From contig JAHDWA010000055.1 of assembly GCA_023382535.1 (NCBI GenBank), positions 1 to 64,000 on the forward strand: a DNA stretch of 64,000 nt. The letters run 5' to 3'. The DNA is from Anaerolineae bacterium (lineage in GTDB: Bacteria; Chloroflexota; Anaerolineae; 4572-78; J111). The translations under genes were made by a program, and so were the position numbers. Every line of letters begins with the position of its first letter. Within the stretch, counting starts at the first letter, position 1. Under the pieces are notes generated by a model. The model saw only the letters and a list, made by a program, of their open reading frames with translations, was not told the DNA's origin and ran no database searches. Shown here one piece after another: positions 34,930 through 45,900 of this stretch.

Positions 34930-35432
34930 AACAATTCAGTTACCAAATCGGCGATGAACTGAAAACCGTCACGGTCGAGCAGGTGGGCGACCGTTTTCGC
35001 GTGAGCATCGGGGAAAGAGTCTACGATGTCGCCGCTCGACAGCGCCAGCCGGGCGAATTTGACCTGGAGGTAGAGGGTCAGCAGTGGCGCGGCTACGTGG
35101 CCGGCGACGGCAGCCGCCGGTATGTTGCCATCGCCGGGGAAACGTGGGTCCTGGAAAAACCTCGACCCCGGCAGCAGAAACAGCACGGCTCCCATTCTGC
35201 CACTGACTCCGGCAATCTGGAAGCGACCATGCCCGGCCTGGTCCGCGAGGTCTTGGCCGTAGAGGAGGCAGCCGTCAAGCGCGGCGATACCCTGGTGGTG
35301 CTGGAAGCTATGAAAATGGAGCTGCGCCTCACCGCGCCCTACACCGGCCTGGTCCGCCGGGTACACTGCGCCGCCGGGCAGGTGGTCGAGCGGGGGCAAG
35401 TGTTGGTGGAGTTAGAGGAAGAGTGGAAGTGA
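34926..35432 (+). CDS. Biotin carboxyl carrier protein subunit
   Basis: 168 aa. An N-terminal beta-rich region (about 1-75) is followed by a charged PRPRQQKQHGSH linker and a biotinyl domain (about 95-168) with EAMKMELRLTAPYTG, where the Lys of MKM is the biotin site. It is the carrier for the carboxylase and carboxyltransferase of this operon, which is split into separate subunits instead of the usual fused alpha chain. Confidence 0.92.
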   Translation: MKQFSYQIGDELKTVTVEQVGDRFRVSIGERVYDVAARQRQPGEFDLEVEGQQWRGYVAGDGSRRYVAIAGETWVLEKPRPRQQKQHGSHSATDSGNLEATMPGLVREVLAVEEAAVKRGDTLVVLEAMKMELRLTAPYTGLVRRVHCAAGQVVERGQVLVELEEEWK

Positions 35433-35437
35433 ATCTA

Positions 35438-35500
35438 CTGGAAGAATGGAAGGTTGGAAGGCTGGAAATTTGCTACTCTTCCAATCTTCCAACCTTCCAG
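35438..35500. repeat. TGGAAGG word-repeat palindrome
   Basis: A 5' arm of tandem TGGAAGg words (35438-35467) is mirrored by TTCCAATCTTCCAACC words (35479-35500). It lies between convergent genes and may act as a bidirectional terminator or 3' end hairpin. Confidence 0.7.
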
Positions 35501-35530
35501 ACATACTGAAATCTAACGCCAGTAAATGAT

Positions 35531-37987
35531 CTAAACCCCCAGCCGGTTGCGCCGGAGCATTTCTGCGTTTGTTTGGACGGTACTGACCTGATGGCCGGGC
35601 AGCGGCAGAATCCGCTCGTGGATAGTATCAATAATCCATTCCTTCTGTGGGAAGAAAGCTTCCTCCAATTCCGCCGCCGGGGTGATCCAGTTGCGCGCGC
35701 CGACAACAGCCACCGGCCCATCCAGGTAATCAAAAGCCAGTTGGCTGATATTGGAAGCCATCGTGTGCAGGAAAGAGCCGCGCTCGGAGGCATCCGAGGC
35801 CAGCACCACTTTGCCCGTCTTTTTGACCGACTCGATAATTTTCTCGTAGTTAAGCGGGTTGATAAAACGGGCGTCAATCACCTCGGCGGAAAGATGGTAT
35901 TTCTCCTCCAACTCTTTGGCCGCATCCAAAGCGCGATAGAGCGTTGACCCAATCGTCACAATGGTCAAATCTTTGCCACTGCGACGCAGGGCCGGTTCGC
36001 CCATTTCCACCTCGTAATACTCAACCGGCACGCCGCCTTCCACCAAGATTTCCGGCTCGGCGTAGAGCCGCTGGCTTTCAAAAAAGACCACCGGGTCGGT
36101 GCCGCGCAGGGCCAGATTCAGCATGCCTTTGGCGTCGTAAGGGGTGGCCGGGAACATCACCTTTAAGCCTGGAATATGGGCCACAATCGAGGTCCAATCC
36201 TGCGAATGCTGCGCCCCGTACTTGGCCCCGACCGACACCCGCAGCACCAACGGCATTTGCAGCACGTTGGCCGACATAGACTGCCACTTGGCCATCTGGT
36301 TGAAGATTTCATCCCCGGCCCGGCCCATAAAATCGCAGTACATCAGCTCGGCCACGACGCGGCCGCCGGACAGGGCGTAGCCCACCGCCGTGCCGACAAT
36401 CGCTCCCTCGGAAATGGGCGAGTTGAACAGGCGGTGATAGGGCAGGCACTCGGTCAGGCCGCGGTAGACGCTGAACGCGCCGCCCCAATCGCGATTTTCT
36501 TCACCGTAAGCAATCATGGTCGGGTCTTCGTAGAAGCGGTGGATCAGCGCCTCAAACAACGCCTCCGCATAGGTCAATGTTTTTAGCTTGGGCAGGGGTT
36601 TGCCGTTTTCGAGGCCAAAGCGAAACTTCTCTTGAGTCACCTTCAAACGGCTCTCTTCTTTTGGAATGAGCACTTCGGGTGTGTCCTCGGCCAGCCGGTC
36701 CTTGAACTGATTGGAAAACATCATCTCACCGATCGTGTCCACCATCGTGTTGACCCGGGGCGAGATCTCCAGCGACACCGCCGCCTCGAGCACCTTGACC
36801 AGCCGCCCGGTCGCATCGGCGGTAATGCTGTCAAGCTGGGCCTCGTCGGCGTGACCGTTTTCAAGCAGATACTGCCGGTAATTGACCAGCGCATCGTGCT
36901 GCCGCCACAGGTCAACCTCGGTCTTATCGCGATATGACGAAGCGTCGGAGGGCGAATGGCCGGAGAAGCGGTAGGTCACCGTGTCCAGCAGGACCGGCCC
37001 CCGGCCCGCCTCCAAAATTTTCCGCTTGCGCTCAATAGCATCGGCCACCGCCAGCGGGTTGTAACCGTCCACCCGCTCGGCGTGCATGGCCTCCGGGTTG
37101 ACGCCCAGGCCAACACGGGCCAGGATGTCGAAGCCCATCGTTTCGCCCTTGGGCTGGCCGCCCATGCCGTAAAAGTTGTTCATAAAGTTGAACAGCATCG
37201 GCGGCGCGCCGCCGATCTCTTCCGGCCAGAGCGTGCGATACTGGTCCATCGCCGCAAACATCATGCCCTCCCAGACCGGCCCGCAGCCCATCGAGGCGTC
37301 GCCGATATTGGCAATGACGATCCCCGGCTTGCGGTTGACCCGCTTGAAGAGCGCCCCGCCGACGGCAATATCGCCCGAGCCGCCGACAATGGCATTATTC
37401 GGCATCACCCCAAACGGCGGGAAGAAAGCGTGCATCGAGCCGCCCATACCTTTATTGAAGCCGTATTCGCGACCAAAAATTTCGGCCAGGGTTCCGTACA
37501 AGGTGTAATTGATCGCCAGCGATTTCACATCCCCCCGGCTAAACGGCTCGACTACCCGCAGCGTCGCCCCGCCCATGTACGACTCCATAATGGTGGTCAA
37601 TTTCGCTTCGCTCAACTTCTCAATCGCCGAAAAGCTCTTGGCCAAAATTTCGCCGTGGCTGCGGTGGGAACCAAAAATGAAATCCTGGGGAGTCAGGTGA
37701 TAAGCTTGGCCCACCGCCGCGGACTCCTGCCCGATGGACAAGTGAGCCGGCCCCTTGTGATTATATTCAATCCCCTCGTAGACCCCTTCTCTTTTGATGC
37801 GATCCAGCATCGTTTCAAATTCCCGGATGTAGACCATATCGCGGTAGATGCGTATCAGGTTCTCCCGGCCATACTTTTTAGCCTCCGCCTGGGGATCGGG
37901 TACATAGGCATTGATTGGGATTTCTACGCTTTTAATGCAGCCTCGCTGCCGGGCTTCGGTGGGGTCAATGGTGATTAGCTTTGTCAT
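35531..37987 (-). CDS. 2-oxoacid dehydrogenase E1, fused alpha and beta subunits
   Basis: 818 aa: an E1 alpha-like half (about 1-420) with the thiamine-diphosphate motif [14 protein letters not shown] ending in NFMNN, and an E1 beta-like half (about 455-818) with [48 protein letters not shown] and [14 protein letters not shown]. It decarboxylates a 2-oxoacid (pyruvate, acetoin or branched-chain) and reductively acylates the E2 lipoyl group. The gene starts 16 bp after the E2 gene on the same strand. No E3 is in the window. The alpha part has [15 protein letters not shown], which fits the pyruvate/acetoin group but does not decide the substrate. Confidence 0.92.
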   Translation of the reverse strand: MTKLITIDPTEARQRGCIKSVEIPINAYVPDPQAEAKKYGRENLIRIYRDMVYIREFETMLDRIKREGVYEGIEYNHKGPAHLSIGQESAAVGQAYHLTPQDFIFGSHRSHGEILAKSFSAIEKLSEAKLTTIMESYMGGATLRVVEPFSRGDVKSLAINYTLYGTLAEIFGREYGFNKGMGGSMHAFFPPFGVMPNNAIVGGSGDIAVGGALFKRVNRKPGIVIANIGDASMGCGPVWEGMMFAAMDQYRTLWPEEIGGAPPMLFNFMNNFYGMGGQPKGETMGFDILARVGLGVNPEAMHAERVDGYNPLAVADAIERKRKILEAGRGPVLLDTVTYRFSGHSPSDASSYRDKTEVDLWRQHDALVNYRQYLLENGHADEAQLDSITADATGRLVKVLEAAVSLEISPRVNTMVDTIGEMMFSNQFKDRLAEDTPEVLIPKEESRLKVTQEKFRFGLENGKPLPKLKTLTYAEALFEALIHRFYEDPTMIAYGEENRDWGGAFSVYRGLTECLPYHRLFNSPISEGAIVGTAVGYALSGGRVVAELMYCDFMGRAGDEIFNQMAKWQSMSANVLQMPLVLRVSVGAKYGAQHSQDWTSIVAHIPGLKVMFPATPYDAKGMLNLALRGTDPVVFFESQRLYAEPEILVEGGVPVEYYEVEMGEPALRRSGKDLTIVTIGSTLYRALDAAKELEEKYHLSAEVIDARFINPLNYEKIIESVKKTGKVVLASDASERGSFLHTMASNISQLAFDYLDGPVAVVGARNWITPAAELEEAFFPQKEWIIDTIHERILPLPGHQVSTVQTNAEMLRRNRLGV

Positions 37988-38003
37988 GGTGTTTTCCTCT
38001 TCT

Positions 38004-39374
38004 TTATAGGGCCAGTAACAGTTCGATCTGCGCCAGCCCCTGGGCTAACGCCTGCAAAAAACGGGCGGCGGGCGCGCCGTCAACGACTTGGTGATTGATG
38101 GTCAGCGACAGGCCGAGATGCGGGATAAACTGCACCTCGCCGTCACGCTCAACCGGCTTCAAATTGATATTCCCCACCCCCAAAATCGCCACCTGGGGCG
38201 CATTCAAAACCGGGGTAAAACTCTCGATCCCAAAACTGCCCAGGTTCGTCACCGTAAAAGTGCCGCCGTTCATCTCGTCGGCAGAAATGGTACTGTCCAG
38301 GCAGGCGGCCGCCAGCCGTTTGGCCTCCTGGGCTATCTCTTTCAAACTGAGGGTATTGGCCCGGCGGATAATCGGCACCATCAGGCCGCGCGGCGTGTCT
38401 ACAGCCAGGCCCAGGTGGACATTTTTGTATTGGGAAATTACGTCGTCGCTAAAGGTGGCGTTAAGGTCGGGAAATTGGGGCAACGTCCGCGAGACCGCCA
38501 GGAGCAGGAGGTCATTGATCGTCACCTGGCGCAGGCCCAGCGTCTCGGCGCTCTCTTTCAGCCGCTTCCGGTAGGCCAACAGGGCGACGGCATCGGCGGA
38601 GGCGTTGAGGGTGAGTTGGGCCGTAGTCTGCAAGGAGTTCAACATGCGGGTGGCAATAACCTTGCGGATACCTTTGACCGGGATCGCTCGCACCTCATCT
38701 TCAACCGCAGCAGGAGTCACCACCGGAGCGGGAACGTCCGGTTGAGCGGCGACCGCCTGCAAATCATCGGCCATAATCCGGCCTCTCACCCCGGAACCGT
38801 GGTCAGGTATCTGGAAGCCCCCCTGCGCCGCCATACTTTTAGCCAGCGGCGTCATGACCGGTTTCTGGGCCAGCGCGGTCTGCACATCCCGCTCGATAAC
38901 CCGCCCGGCAGGGCCACTGCCCGCCATGCCGGCCAGGTCCAACCCTTTTTGTTTGGCCAGATTTTTGGCCCGCGGCGATATTCCCACGGCTGCACGGGCC
39001 GCTGTTTCGACAGCTTTCGCCGGAGCGACTTCCGGCGTTTTAGGCTGGCTGCTTATCTCCACCGCTGTTTGGGCTGGTTCAGCGGCAGAACCCTGATCTT
39101 TGGCTCCGGCCGCCCGCAGACTGCTGACATCTTCGCCCGGCTGGCCAATGGCGGCAATATTGGTCAAGACCGGAACATCGTCGCCTGCCTCAAAAAATAG
39201 AGCCAGGACGGTCCCGGCGGCAGGACTTTCGACCTCGACCAGGGCTTTGTCGGTCTCCACTTCGGCCAGAATTTCTCCGGCCGCCACCTGTTCTCCAACC
39301 CCTTTTTTCCAGCCGACGATGAGACAGCTTTCGACCGATTGGCCCTGTTTGGGCATAACAACTGCGGTTGCCAT
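38004..39374 (-). CDS. 2-oxoacid dehydrogenase E2 (dihydrolipoamide acyltransferase)
   Basis: 456 aa. N-terminal lipoyl domain (about 1-76) with the lipoylated Lys in [13 protein letters not shown]. After an Ala/Pro linker come two peripheral-subunit-binding motifs in a row: [20 protein letters not shown] (about 130-165) and [20 protein letters not shown] (about 175-208). The acyltransferase core (about 225-456) ends with the catalytic [16 protein letters not shown] (H-x3-D). It forms the core of the complex with E1. Two binding motifs instead of one is less common. It is the first gene of the E2-E1 pair; a DeoR regulator lies upstream. Confidence 0.93.
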   Translation of the reverse strand: MATAVVMPKQGQSVESCLIVGWKKGVGEQVAAGEILAEVETDKALVEVESPAAGTVLALFFEAGDDVPVLTNIAAIGQPGEDVSSLRAAGAKDQGSAAEPAQTAVEISSQPKTPEVAPAKAVETAARAAVGISPRAKNLAKQKGLDLAGMAGSGPAGRVIERDVQTALAQKPVMTPLAKSMAAQGGFQIPDHGSGVRGRIMADDLQAVAAQPDVPAPVVTPAAVEDEVRAIPVKGIRKVIATRMLNSLQTTAQLTLNASADAVALLAYRKRLKESAETLGLRQVTINDLLLLAVSRTLPQFPDLNATFSDDVISQYKNVHLGLAVDTPRGLMVPIIRRANTLSLKEIAQEAKRLAAACLDSTISADEMNGGTFTVTNLGSFGIESFTPVLNAPQVAILGVGNINLKPVERDGEVQFIPHLGLSLTINHQVVDGAPAARFLQALAQGLAQIELLLAL

Positions 39375-39478
39375 AACTATGTTACCTCAATAGGTAGATT
39401 AACTTGATAAATGTGTTTAATAAACTCTAAAACGTAGGGCGTAAAACGTGAGGAATAAGAATACATTTACGCATTACC

Positions 39479-40255
39479 TTACACGACGACGATTTCAATC
39501 CCCGCCGCACGTACCTGCTCCATCAAATCGGCTGGGGCGTGTTCATCGGTGATGACGGTATTAACTTGTTCCGGCCGGGCAAAGGAGGCCAGACCTACCC
39601 GGCCCCACTTGGTCGCATCCAGCACGGCAATGGTCTGGCGGCACATGCCAACCAGGGCGCGTTTAACCTCGGCCTCGTCGGCACTGACATCGGTCAGCCC
39701 TTCCGGCAGGTTCAGACCATGCGCTCCAAAAAAGCCTTTTTGAATGTTGAATTTCTGCAAGAACTCCAGGCCATCTACGCCAACAAACGAAGCCGTCTCC
39801 CGCTGTAACGTTCCGCCCGACATGACCACCCTGACACTGGGTGTATCCTGCAATTCCTGAGCGACGACCAGGCTGTTGGTGATGATGGTCAAATGGCGGT
39901 GATTCTTGAGATGCTGCACAATCGCCAGAACGGTGCTGCTGCTGTCGAGAAAGATGGCATCGCCGTCGAGGACCAGCGCTGCTCCGGCTTGACCAATCCT
40001 ACTTTTTTCCTGGACCTGCCGCTGGCGGCGCAGAGCTAAGGCCAACTCGTACATGTTGCCGGCAGGAATGGCTCCACCGTGGGTGCGGATAACCAGATTC
40101 TGCTCGGCCAGCGCCTGCAAATCGGCCCTGATCGTTACCTCCGAGACGCCCAACTGCTGGCTCAACTCAGCCACCGATACCCGGCCCAGCAGGTCAACCT
40201 GGCGCAGTATCTCCTGGCGTCTTTCTTCCAGAAATAGTTCCTTCGACCACAACAT
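39479..40255 (-). CDS. DeoR/GlpR-family transcriptional regulator
   Basis: 258 aa. N-terminal DeoR HTH (about 8-62: [21 protein letters not shown] then [26 protein letters not shown]). The C-terminal DeoRC sugar-phosphate-binding domain has [26 protein letters not shown] and [16 protein letters not shown]. Family members are repressors released by a sugar phosphate. It lies 104 bp upstream of the E2 gene on the same strand and may control that operon or a distant sugar operon. Confidence 0.93.
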   Translation of the reverse strand: MLWSKELFLEERRQEILRQVDLLGRVSVAELSQQLGVSEVTIRADLQALAEQNLVIRTHGGAIPAGNMYELALALRRQRQVQEKSRIGQAGAALVLDGDAIFLDSSSTVLAIVQHLKNHRHLTIITNSLVVAQELQDTPSVRVVMSGGTLQRETASFVGVDGLEFLQKFNIQKGFFGAHGLNLPEGLTDVSADEAEVKRALVGMCRQTIAVLDATKWGRVGLASFARPEQVNTVITDEHAPADLMEQVRAAGIEIVVV

Positions 40256-40588
40256 AGATAGGGTTACTTATGACTTCTTTATTTTACTTTCGATTACTTT
40301 CATATTAACACAAAACAAAATTACTGTCAACCCCAAAACAGCGCCCAACTCGCCTCGGGGCTGTCTTTAATGATGTCAACTGGGGGAATGTGAGAAGGAC
40401 GCAGTGGCCGGGAGCTGGTGGCCACTCACAATGACGCGGGCCGACCATCCGCTTGGGTGAGGCGAACCTTCCCGCCAGAGGCGAGCCGGGCCGTTCCGTG
40501 CCGGTCGGCCACCTGCCAAACGGCGGTCACGGCAGCCAAAATAGGCGGCGAGTTCGCCGAGCGCCAGTATAGCGGTTATACGTCAAGA
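40256..40588. other. 333-bp gap without a recognisable gene
   Basis: The left third is AT-rich (promoter side of the DeoR gene). From about 40380 it turns GC-rich. Short frames exist on both strands (for example 40418-40615 plus) but none has a start signal or a recognisable product. Possibly decayed coding DNA. Confidence 0.4.
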
Positions 40589-41398
40589 TTAGTTACGCTG
40601 AGATGGATCGAGTAACGCGTCTTCAACGAGAGGAGCGTAATCTTCCCGGGGGTGAGCCTCGGCGACGAGATCGTCTAAGGGAATGGTCATCTCACGCGTG
40701 TATCCCGGCGGTCCGTACTGCCATGTCTTATCGGGTATGGGCAGAGGAATGATTGGCAGCTCAACCTGTCGCTGAGGTCGCCGCAGGGCCAGGATTTGCT
40801 TTAAGCCGCGGCGCACCAGCGGGATGCGCACAACCAGCAAAACGACGAGCACGGCCAGATAGACGTTCAGTTCGTAGATAGCCTGCGGGTCGTGGACCAA
40901 TACTTTTTTGCTAACGCTGGTGGCCAGGATTGCATGCATAACGCCCGCGCTGCCGGCCAGATAGACCAGCCGGTGCAGCCGCTTCCACTGCTTCCTCAAG
41001 CAGCGCATCGCCCAGCGGTTGGAGGTCAGGGCCAGCGCTGTCAGGATCAGCAGCCCCAGCAGGCCGAGGGCGATGTAGAGCTGGGTCGGCCAGGCCAGCC
41101 ATGCCCACCCGGCCTCTTTGAGATAGACCAGGCCATGCAGAACGGCGAAGCCGAAGGCCCACAGGCCGGCCGGTTTGCGCAGGCTGATCAGGCTGCGCCA
41201 GCCGAAGTAGGTGTGCAGCGGCGTTACAGCCAGGCAGATCAGCAGAAAGCGGACAGCCCACTTCCCGCTCTCCAACCCGGGATCAAAGGTGTCGGTGGCG
41301 TTCCAATCCGTCCGGCCCAGGCTCACGACGAGGATCAGTACAGAACCGGCCCACAGATTGAGCGCTGCCCAGCGCCAGTTTGAGGTTAACCAAGCCAT
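40589..41398 (-). CDS. MsrQ/YedZ-like haem-binding ferric-reductase-domain membrane protein
   Basis: 269 aa with about six hydrophobic helices. The transmembrane part has the ferric-reductase layout: FLLICLAVTPLHTYFGWRSLISLRKPAGLWAFGFAVLHGLVYL, then WKRLHRLVYLAGSAGVMHAIL, giving the paired His residues expected to bind haem b. A charged tail of about 60 residues follows. MsrQ passes quinol electrons to the periplasmic methionine-sulfoxide reductase MsrP, but no MsrP gene is adjacent, so the partner may lie elsewhere or differ. Confidence 0.82.
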   Translation of the reverse strand: MAWLTSNWRWAALNLWAGSVLILVVSLGRTDWNATDTFDPGLESGKWAVRFLLICLAVTPLHTYFGWRSLISLRKPAGLWAFGFAVLHGLVYLKEAGWAWLAWPTQLYIALGLLGLLILTALALTSNRWAMRCLRKQWKRLHRLVYLAGSAGVMHAILATSVSKKVLVHDPQAIYELNVYLAVLVVLLVVRIPLVRRGLKQILALRRPQRQVELPIIPLPIPDKTWQYGPPGYTREMTIPLDDLVAEAHPREDYAPLVEDALLDPSQRN

Positions 41399-41511
41399 AG
41401 CATCTTCTCCTTTGCGGTGGTCTTCTACCTATATACACCGGCTGCATGAGAACGGTTCCCTGGCTAACCTGAATTGGCAGATAAGCAAAAATACGACGGT
41501 TGAAAATTGAT

Positions 41512-42009
41512 CTAAGACTGTAGAGCGGCCCGGATCTGAGCCAAATGTTCTTCGGCGTGAGCGACGATGAACAGTTCAACAACCTCAGCTACCGTCGTCT
41601 CACCCCGGCGGAGATGGAAACCGGTCTTGCTGCGCTCTTCCGGAGACATGTGACGGATAATGCGGGTCGCCGCTTGAACTTCATGGTTCAATAAACGCAG
41701 TAATTCATCCGGATCTCTTGTCGTGGCTTGTTCGACCCCGGCCAGCCGTTCCGGGGCATCGAGGGTACGCCCAAACTGGGGTGGTTCGGCGGTGGCGGTA
41801 ATCATCCGGTGGCAATGGTGCAGCCAGTAGGGGATCATTTCAATTATATGCCCCAAGACCTGCATCGCCGACCACTCGTTTTGGCCTGGAGCAATCCTTA
41901 AGCGCTGGGCTACAGCGGGCTGGTTCAGTAAAGTAGCCAGTTGTTCATAAACACGCTCAAGTCGTTGGGCTTGCGCTTCGCCCGGGTTTGTTTCATTGCT
42001 TGCAGTCAC
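41512..42009 (-). CDS. DinB-family protein
   Basis: 165 aa four-helix bundle. Metal-site His residues are in EWSAMQVLGHIIEM (about residue 53) and in VELFIVAHAEEHLAQIRAAL near the C-terminus, as in DinB/DUF664 proteins. Family members are often thiol-dependent S-transferases or of unknown activity. It precedes (in transcription order follows) the HAD hydrolase at 42042 by 32 bp and is likely co-transcribed. Confidence 0.85.
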   Translation of the reverse strand: MTASNETNPGEAQAQRLERVYEQLATLLNQPAVAQRLRIAPGQNEWSAMQVLGHIIEMIPYWLHHCHRMITATAEPPQFGRTLDAPERLAGVEQATTRDPDELLRLLNHEVQAATRIIRHMSPEERSKTGFHLRRGETTVAEVVELFIVAHAEEHLAQIRAALQS

Positions 42010-42041
42010 TATTCACCTCCCGATGAGTGTTATATCCAGAA

Positions 42042-42764
42042 CTATGCCTTGATCTCTGCCTGATGCGCTTCGACCAGTTCAGCCATGCTCTTGAAACAAA
42101 AATCATACCTGGGCCTTTCGCCGGGCGGCATGGTCGCCCCGAAACCCTCCTGCCCATGCCGGCGGTAAATCCAGCAGGTGTTTAGCCCGTGGCGATTAGC
42201 CGGAACATGGTCATGAAACAGGCTTTCGGCCGTGTGCAGGATCTCTGACTTGCCAATCCCTCGACTCTGAAGCATCGCCAGCATATAATCGAAATTAGCG
42301 TCGGCGGGTTTGTAGCTGCCAATATCTTCGGCCGTATAGATGGCATCGAACTCAACTCCCAGCTTGCGGTTACTGGCCGCAAAACTCTCATTATCTACGT
42401 TTGACAAAATCACCAGGTGGTAATACTGCTTGAGGTACTGGAGCGCGCCGGCAGAATCAGGAAAGGCCGGCCAGTCCTTGATGGAGCGGCCATAACGGAG
42501 ACACTCATCCCAGCTTACGCTGAGGCCCCACGCTTCTGCCAGGCGACGGTAAACAACGGCTAACAAATCCTGATAACGTTTGGCCGGCGTCTGGCGCTGC
42601 TGGCTCGACTCATAGCGCGCATGCGCCTCAAGGATCTCATTTGGGGTGAGTTCCCGCTCAAGCCGGTCGGTGAGCGGCGCTAATCCGGCGATCATGCCAC
42701 TCTCCCAATCAATGAGGGTCCCATAACAGTCAAACGTCAATACTTTAAAGTCTGCAAGCTTCAT
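42042..42764 (-). CDS. Haloacid dehalogenase type II-like HAD hydrolase
   Basis: 240 aa from an ATG at 42764 with GTGGAG 5 bp upstream. Motif I is LTFDCYGTLIDWESGM, motif II VILSNVDNESF, motif III Lys in IGSYKPADANF. Motif IV is unusual: HTAESLFHDHVPANRHGL instead of SSNxxD. The second paralogue of this superfamily in the window (compare 34243). The frame continues upstream of the ATG into a GNAT-like fragment, which I treat as separate. Confidence 0.87.
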   Translation of the reverse strand: MKLADFKVLTFDCYGTLIDWESGMIAGLAPLTDRLERELTPNEILEAHARYESSQQRQTPAKRYQDLLAVVYRRLAEAWGLSVSWDECLRYGRSIKDWPAFPDSAGALQYLKQYYHLVILSNVDNESFAASNRKLGVEFDAIYTAEDIGSYKPADANFDYMLAMLQSRGIGKSEILHTAESLFHDHVPANRHGLNTCWIYRRHGQEGFGATMPPGERPRYDFCFKSMAELVEAHQAEIKA

Positions 42765-42934
42765 CGCAACTCCACTGTATCTTTCGCTGAACCAGCGAAA
42801 GTAATCACTATCATATTCTGCTAATTCACTCAAGACAACAATGGCCCCCGCCGCTTGCCCATCTACGGTGGCTATTCTGGATAAAGCGGCATGGGCCAGC
42901 AGCCATTGGGCTTTTGGAAGATCTAGCAAATTAA
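42765..42934 (-). pseudogene. N-terminal fragment of a GNAT acetyltransferase
   Basis: Immediately upstream of and in frame with the HAD gene, a stretch of about 55 codons reads LLDLPKAQWLLAHAALSRIA then AGAIVVLSELAEYDSDYFRWFSERY. This matches the N-terminal part of a GNAT family with a YDS-x-x-x-RWF-x-x-RY motif. The expected next part (acetyl-CoA-binding Arg/Gly loop) is missing, replaced by the HAD start. Its own start is lost against the end of SARP regulator 3. Read as a deletion remnant. Confidence 0.45.
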
Positions 42935-42937
42935 CAT

Positions 42938-45900
42938 CTAATTCCGGCTGGACAGTTCTTGGATGAGCCGCTTTGTCATGGCCTGCCAATCGAGGTTTTG
43001 ACTCCGGCCTTTGATTGTGGGCGGCATATCTGCCGGCCATGTCGCTGCCAACTCGGCCAAGCCCCGGCGAGCTTTTTCTTTAATTTCATAAGTACCGGCG
43101 GGATGATGCTCGGCCAGGGAAAGGAGTTCAAGTGCCCAGTGCGATTCTCCTCCTCGCGCCACCAGCCCAGCGGCCCCAACAAAGACATCGAGTGCGAGGG
43201 GGGCCAGCCGCTGCTGCATAGCCAATCGGAGAGCCTCAGTGTAATACTGCCGAATTTCGTATTCGCGGGTTTCATCCAGAGCGGCCAGCACATGACCCAG
43301 GTGACACAGGACCGCTGCAATTTCAATCTCGTTCTCTATTTGTTGCCATAAGGCCAGGGACTCCCGCAAATACTGTTCGGCTCGACCATACTCACCCCGG
43401 TCATAAGCCAGTCGCCCCAGGTTGCTGAGACTCTCGGCCATGTCAGGTTGGTGATGAGCCCCAGCGGCTGATTTGAGACTCTCCCCATAAAAGTGCTCGG
43501 CCTCCTCAAAATTGCCCTGCAGCCGCCTGACCGAACCAAGCTTCCCCAGAAAACCTCTCGCCTCGAGACGCCCCGCTTCTTTACAAATGGCCAGGCCTTG
43601 CTCAATATATGCCTCAGCCTGGGCAATCTGCCCCTGCGAAATCGCTAACCGGCTGAAAGCGTGCAGCAGGTCGGTCATCCCGTTGACATCGTTGAAGTCC
43701 TGGCGGGTCTGTAGATCTTCGTCCAAAAGTTGTTTGGCCCGGGCATACTCACCCCGCGCGCCAGCGATCAAGGCCAGATGCTGCACCCCATAACCTCGCT
43801 CCATCCGTTCATCAATTTCCTGAAAAACGTTCAGGGCCTGCTGCAAAAGTTGTTCGGCCTCGTCTAGTTGTCCTTCGCTGTGAGCTGCCACGCCCTGTAA
43901 CAGGAGCATATCGGCTACATTCCTCCGGTCGCCCAGATTGGCAAAGAGGATTAAACCTTCCTGGCCCCGCTGTCTGGCCTCAGCATGGTTGCCCTGGAAT
44001 TCCAGTACCCAGCCCAGCCCTAACAACGCCAGCGCTTCTTTTTTTTGATCGGGGGGCCTGGCCCGGCGCAGCCGCAAAACGGCCTGCTCTGCAAACGCCC
44101 GGCCTTCGTCCAACTGGCCCCGGCGGGCGCATAAATGACCCAATCCGGCTAGAAGACAACCGACTAGACGCTCATATTCTTCGGGCACAGCCGCTGCCTC
44201 CCACGGTTCTGGGGTGGGCATAAAAATTGACAGCGCCTGTCTGAGAGCCAGTTCGTTTTCGTACAGCAGGCCGCCATACTCGCCCAAGAGCCACAATCCC
44301 AAGGCAGATTTCTCAAGGGCTAAAACGTCCCTGCGAGCAACCGCATAATGCCAGGCCGCTCGAATGTTATCCATGTCGGCGGCCAACGCGGCCAGAGCCG
44401 CCTTTTGTTGGTTAGTCTGAAGGGCCTGGGCCTGGTCTTCAAGAAAAGCGGTGTAATAAGCGCAATGCAACGCCTGCAATACTTCCTCGTCACCGGGGGT
44501 GGTGCGCAACTGTTCGGCGGCAAACTGCCTGATGAGTTCGTGCAGCTCGTAACGCCCGCTATCAGCACGACGCAACAGGGCCTTATCTACCAAGCTGCTG
44601 AGTAGGGTTAGCGTCGCACCGGTCACCTGGAGGGCGGCCTCACGTAGGCACCCACCCTGAAAGACGGATAGTTTGCATAAAATGGCTTTCTCGGCCTCAG
44701 GCAGCCGCTGCCACGTTTGTTCCAGAACTGCTTTAATGCTCCGGTGACGCTCCGGCGCGTTACGGAGCGACGTCGTCAGAAAGTCGAGGCTGCGCTCGAT
44801 TTCCTGGACGATCTCTTGACAAGTGATTGAGCGGACCCAAGGGGCGGCTAATTCCAGGGCCAGGGGCATCCCATCAACCAGTTGGCACAGACGGATCACG
44901 TGCGGAAGGTCCGCCTCAGACAGGTTGAAGCTGGCCTCAGCGCGGCGGGCACGTTCCAGGAAAAGGCGCATGGCGCTATAGCTTTCGAAATTGGCGTCGG
45001 GAGAGGCATACTTCGGAAAGGATAACCCTTGCACCAGATAACTCCATTCTTCTTGCAGGTTGAGCCGCTCCCGTGAGGTTGCCAGCAGCTTGACCTGAGG
45101 CGTAGCCATCAGAATTTCTGACAACAAGCCTACCCCTGCCAGAAGATGCTCGAGATTATCAATAACCAGGAGCAGTTGCTTTTCAGCCAGGTAGTTGAAG
45201 AGTTCGGTTTTTGGCTTGACTCCAGCCTGAATGGTAAGGTGGAGAGCTTCAGCAAGGGCGGAAATGATGATTTCAGGCTCGCCGACAGAGGCTAGCGGGG
45301 CAAAGTGAACGCCGTGCGGAAACGAATCCTTCACTTCGGCTGCCGCAGCCAGGGCCAGACGAGTCTTACCGATACCGCCCGGACCAATCAAGGTCAGCAA
45401 CCGGCAGGCCGGTTCTTCGACCAACAGCCGCCTGATTTCGGCCACTTCCTGTTTCCGGCCGATGAAAGAGGTCGGCTGTAATGGCAGGTTGTGCCGGGGA
45501 GACAAAGAAGTAGCGGACAATTCTCCCTTGCTCTCCGGTTTCTCTGCGCCCCGGCTTAAATCGCCAGCCCGGATACGTTCATAAACGGCCTTCGTCTCCG
45601 GTCCCGTCTCAACCCCTAACTCTTCGGCCAGCACCTTGACACACAACTCATACTGGGCCAGGGCCGCACTGCGCTGGCCGTCGCGGGCCAGGAGCAGCAT
45701 CAACTGCCGGTGAGCCTCCTCGCGCCACGGTTCCAGGTTGAGCAACCGGCGCACATACCCCATGGCTTTAGCCAGCTCATCCCGCTCGGCGTAATGAGCG
45801 GCCAGGGTCTGCAGCGCCTGGACAAACAGCTCTCGCAGCCGGGCCTGCTCGGCCAGCATCCAGGTTTCAAAATCGGGCGCGTTCCGGACGTAATATCCAG

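Noticed and set aside
36956..37978. Long plus-strand frame (340 codons) opposite the fused E1 gene
   Set aside because: Pure antisense shadow of a well-supported gene; no ribosome site and no recognisable domain.
38088..39200. Long plus-strand frame (370 codons) opposite the E2 gene
   Set aside because: The minus-strand E2 has clear lipoyl and catalytic motifs; the opposite frame is rich in His/Arg/Gln as expected for antisense of GC-rich coding DNA.
40418..40615. 65-codon plus-strand frame in the gap before the MsrQ-like gene
   Set aside because: No ribosome site, overlaps the neighbouring gene and has no recognisable sequence.
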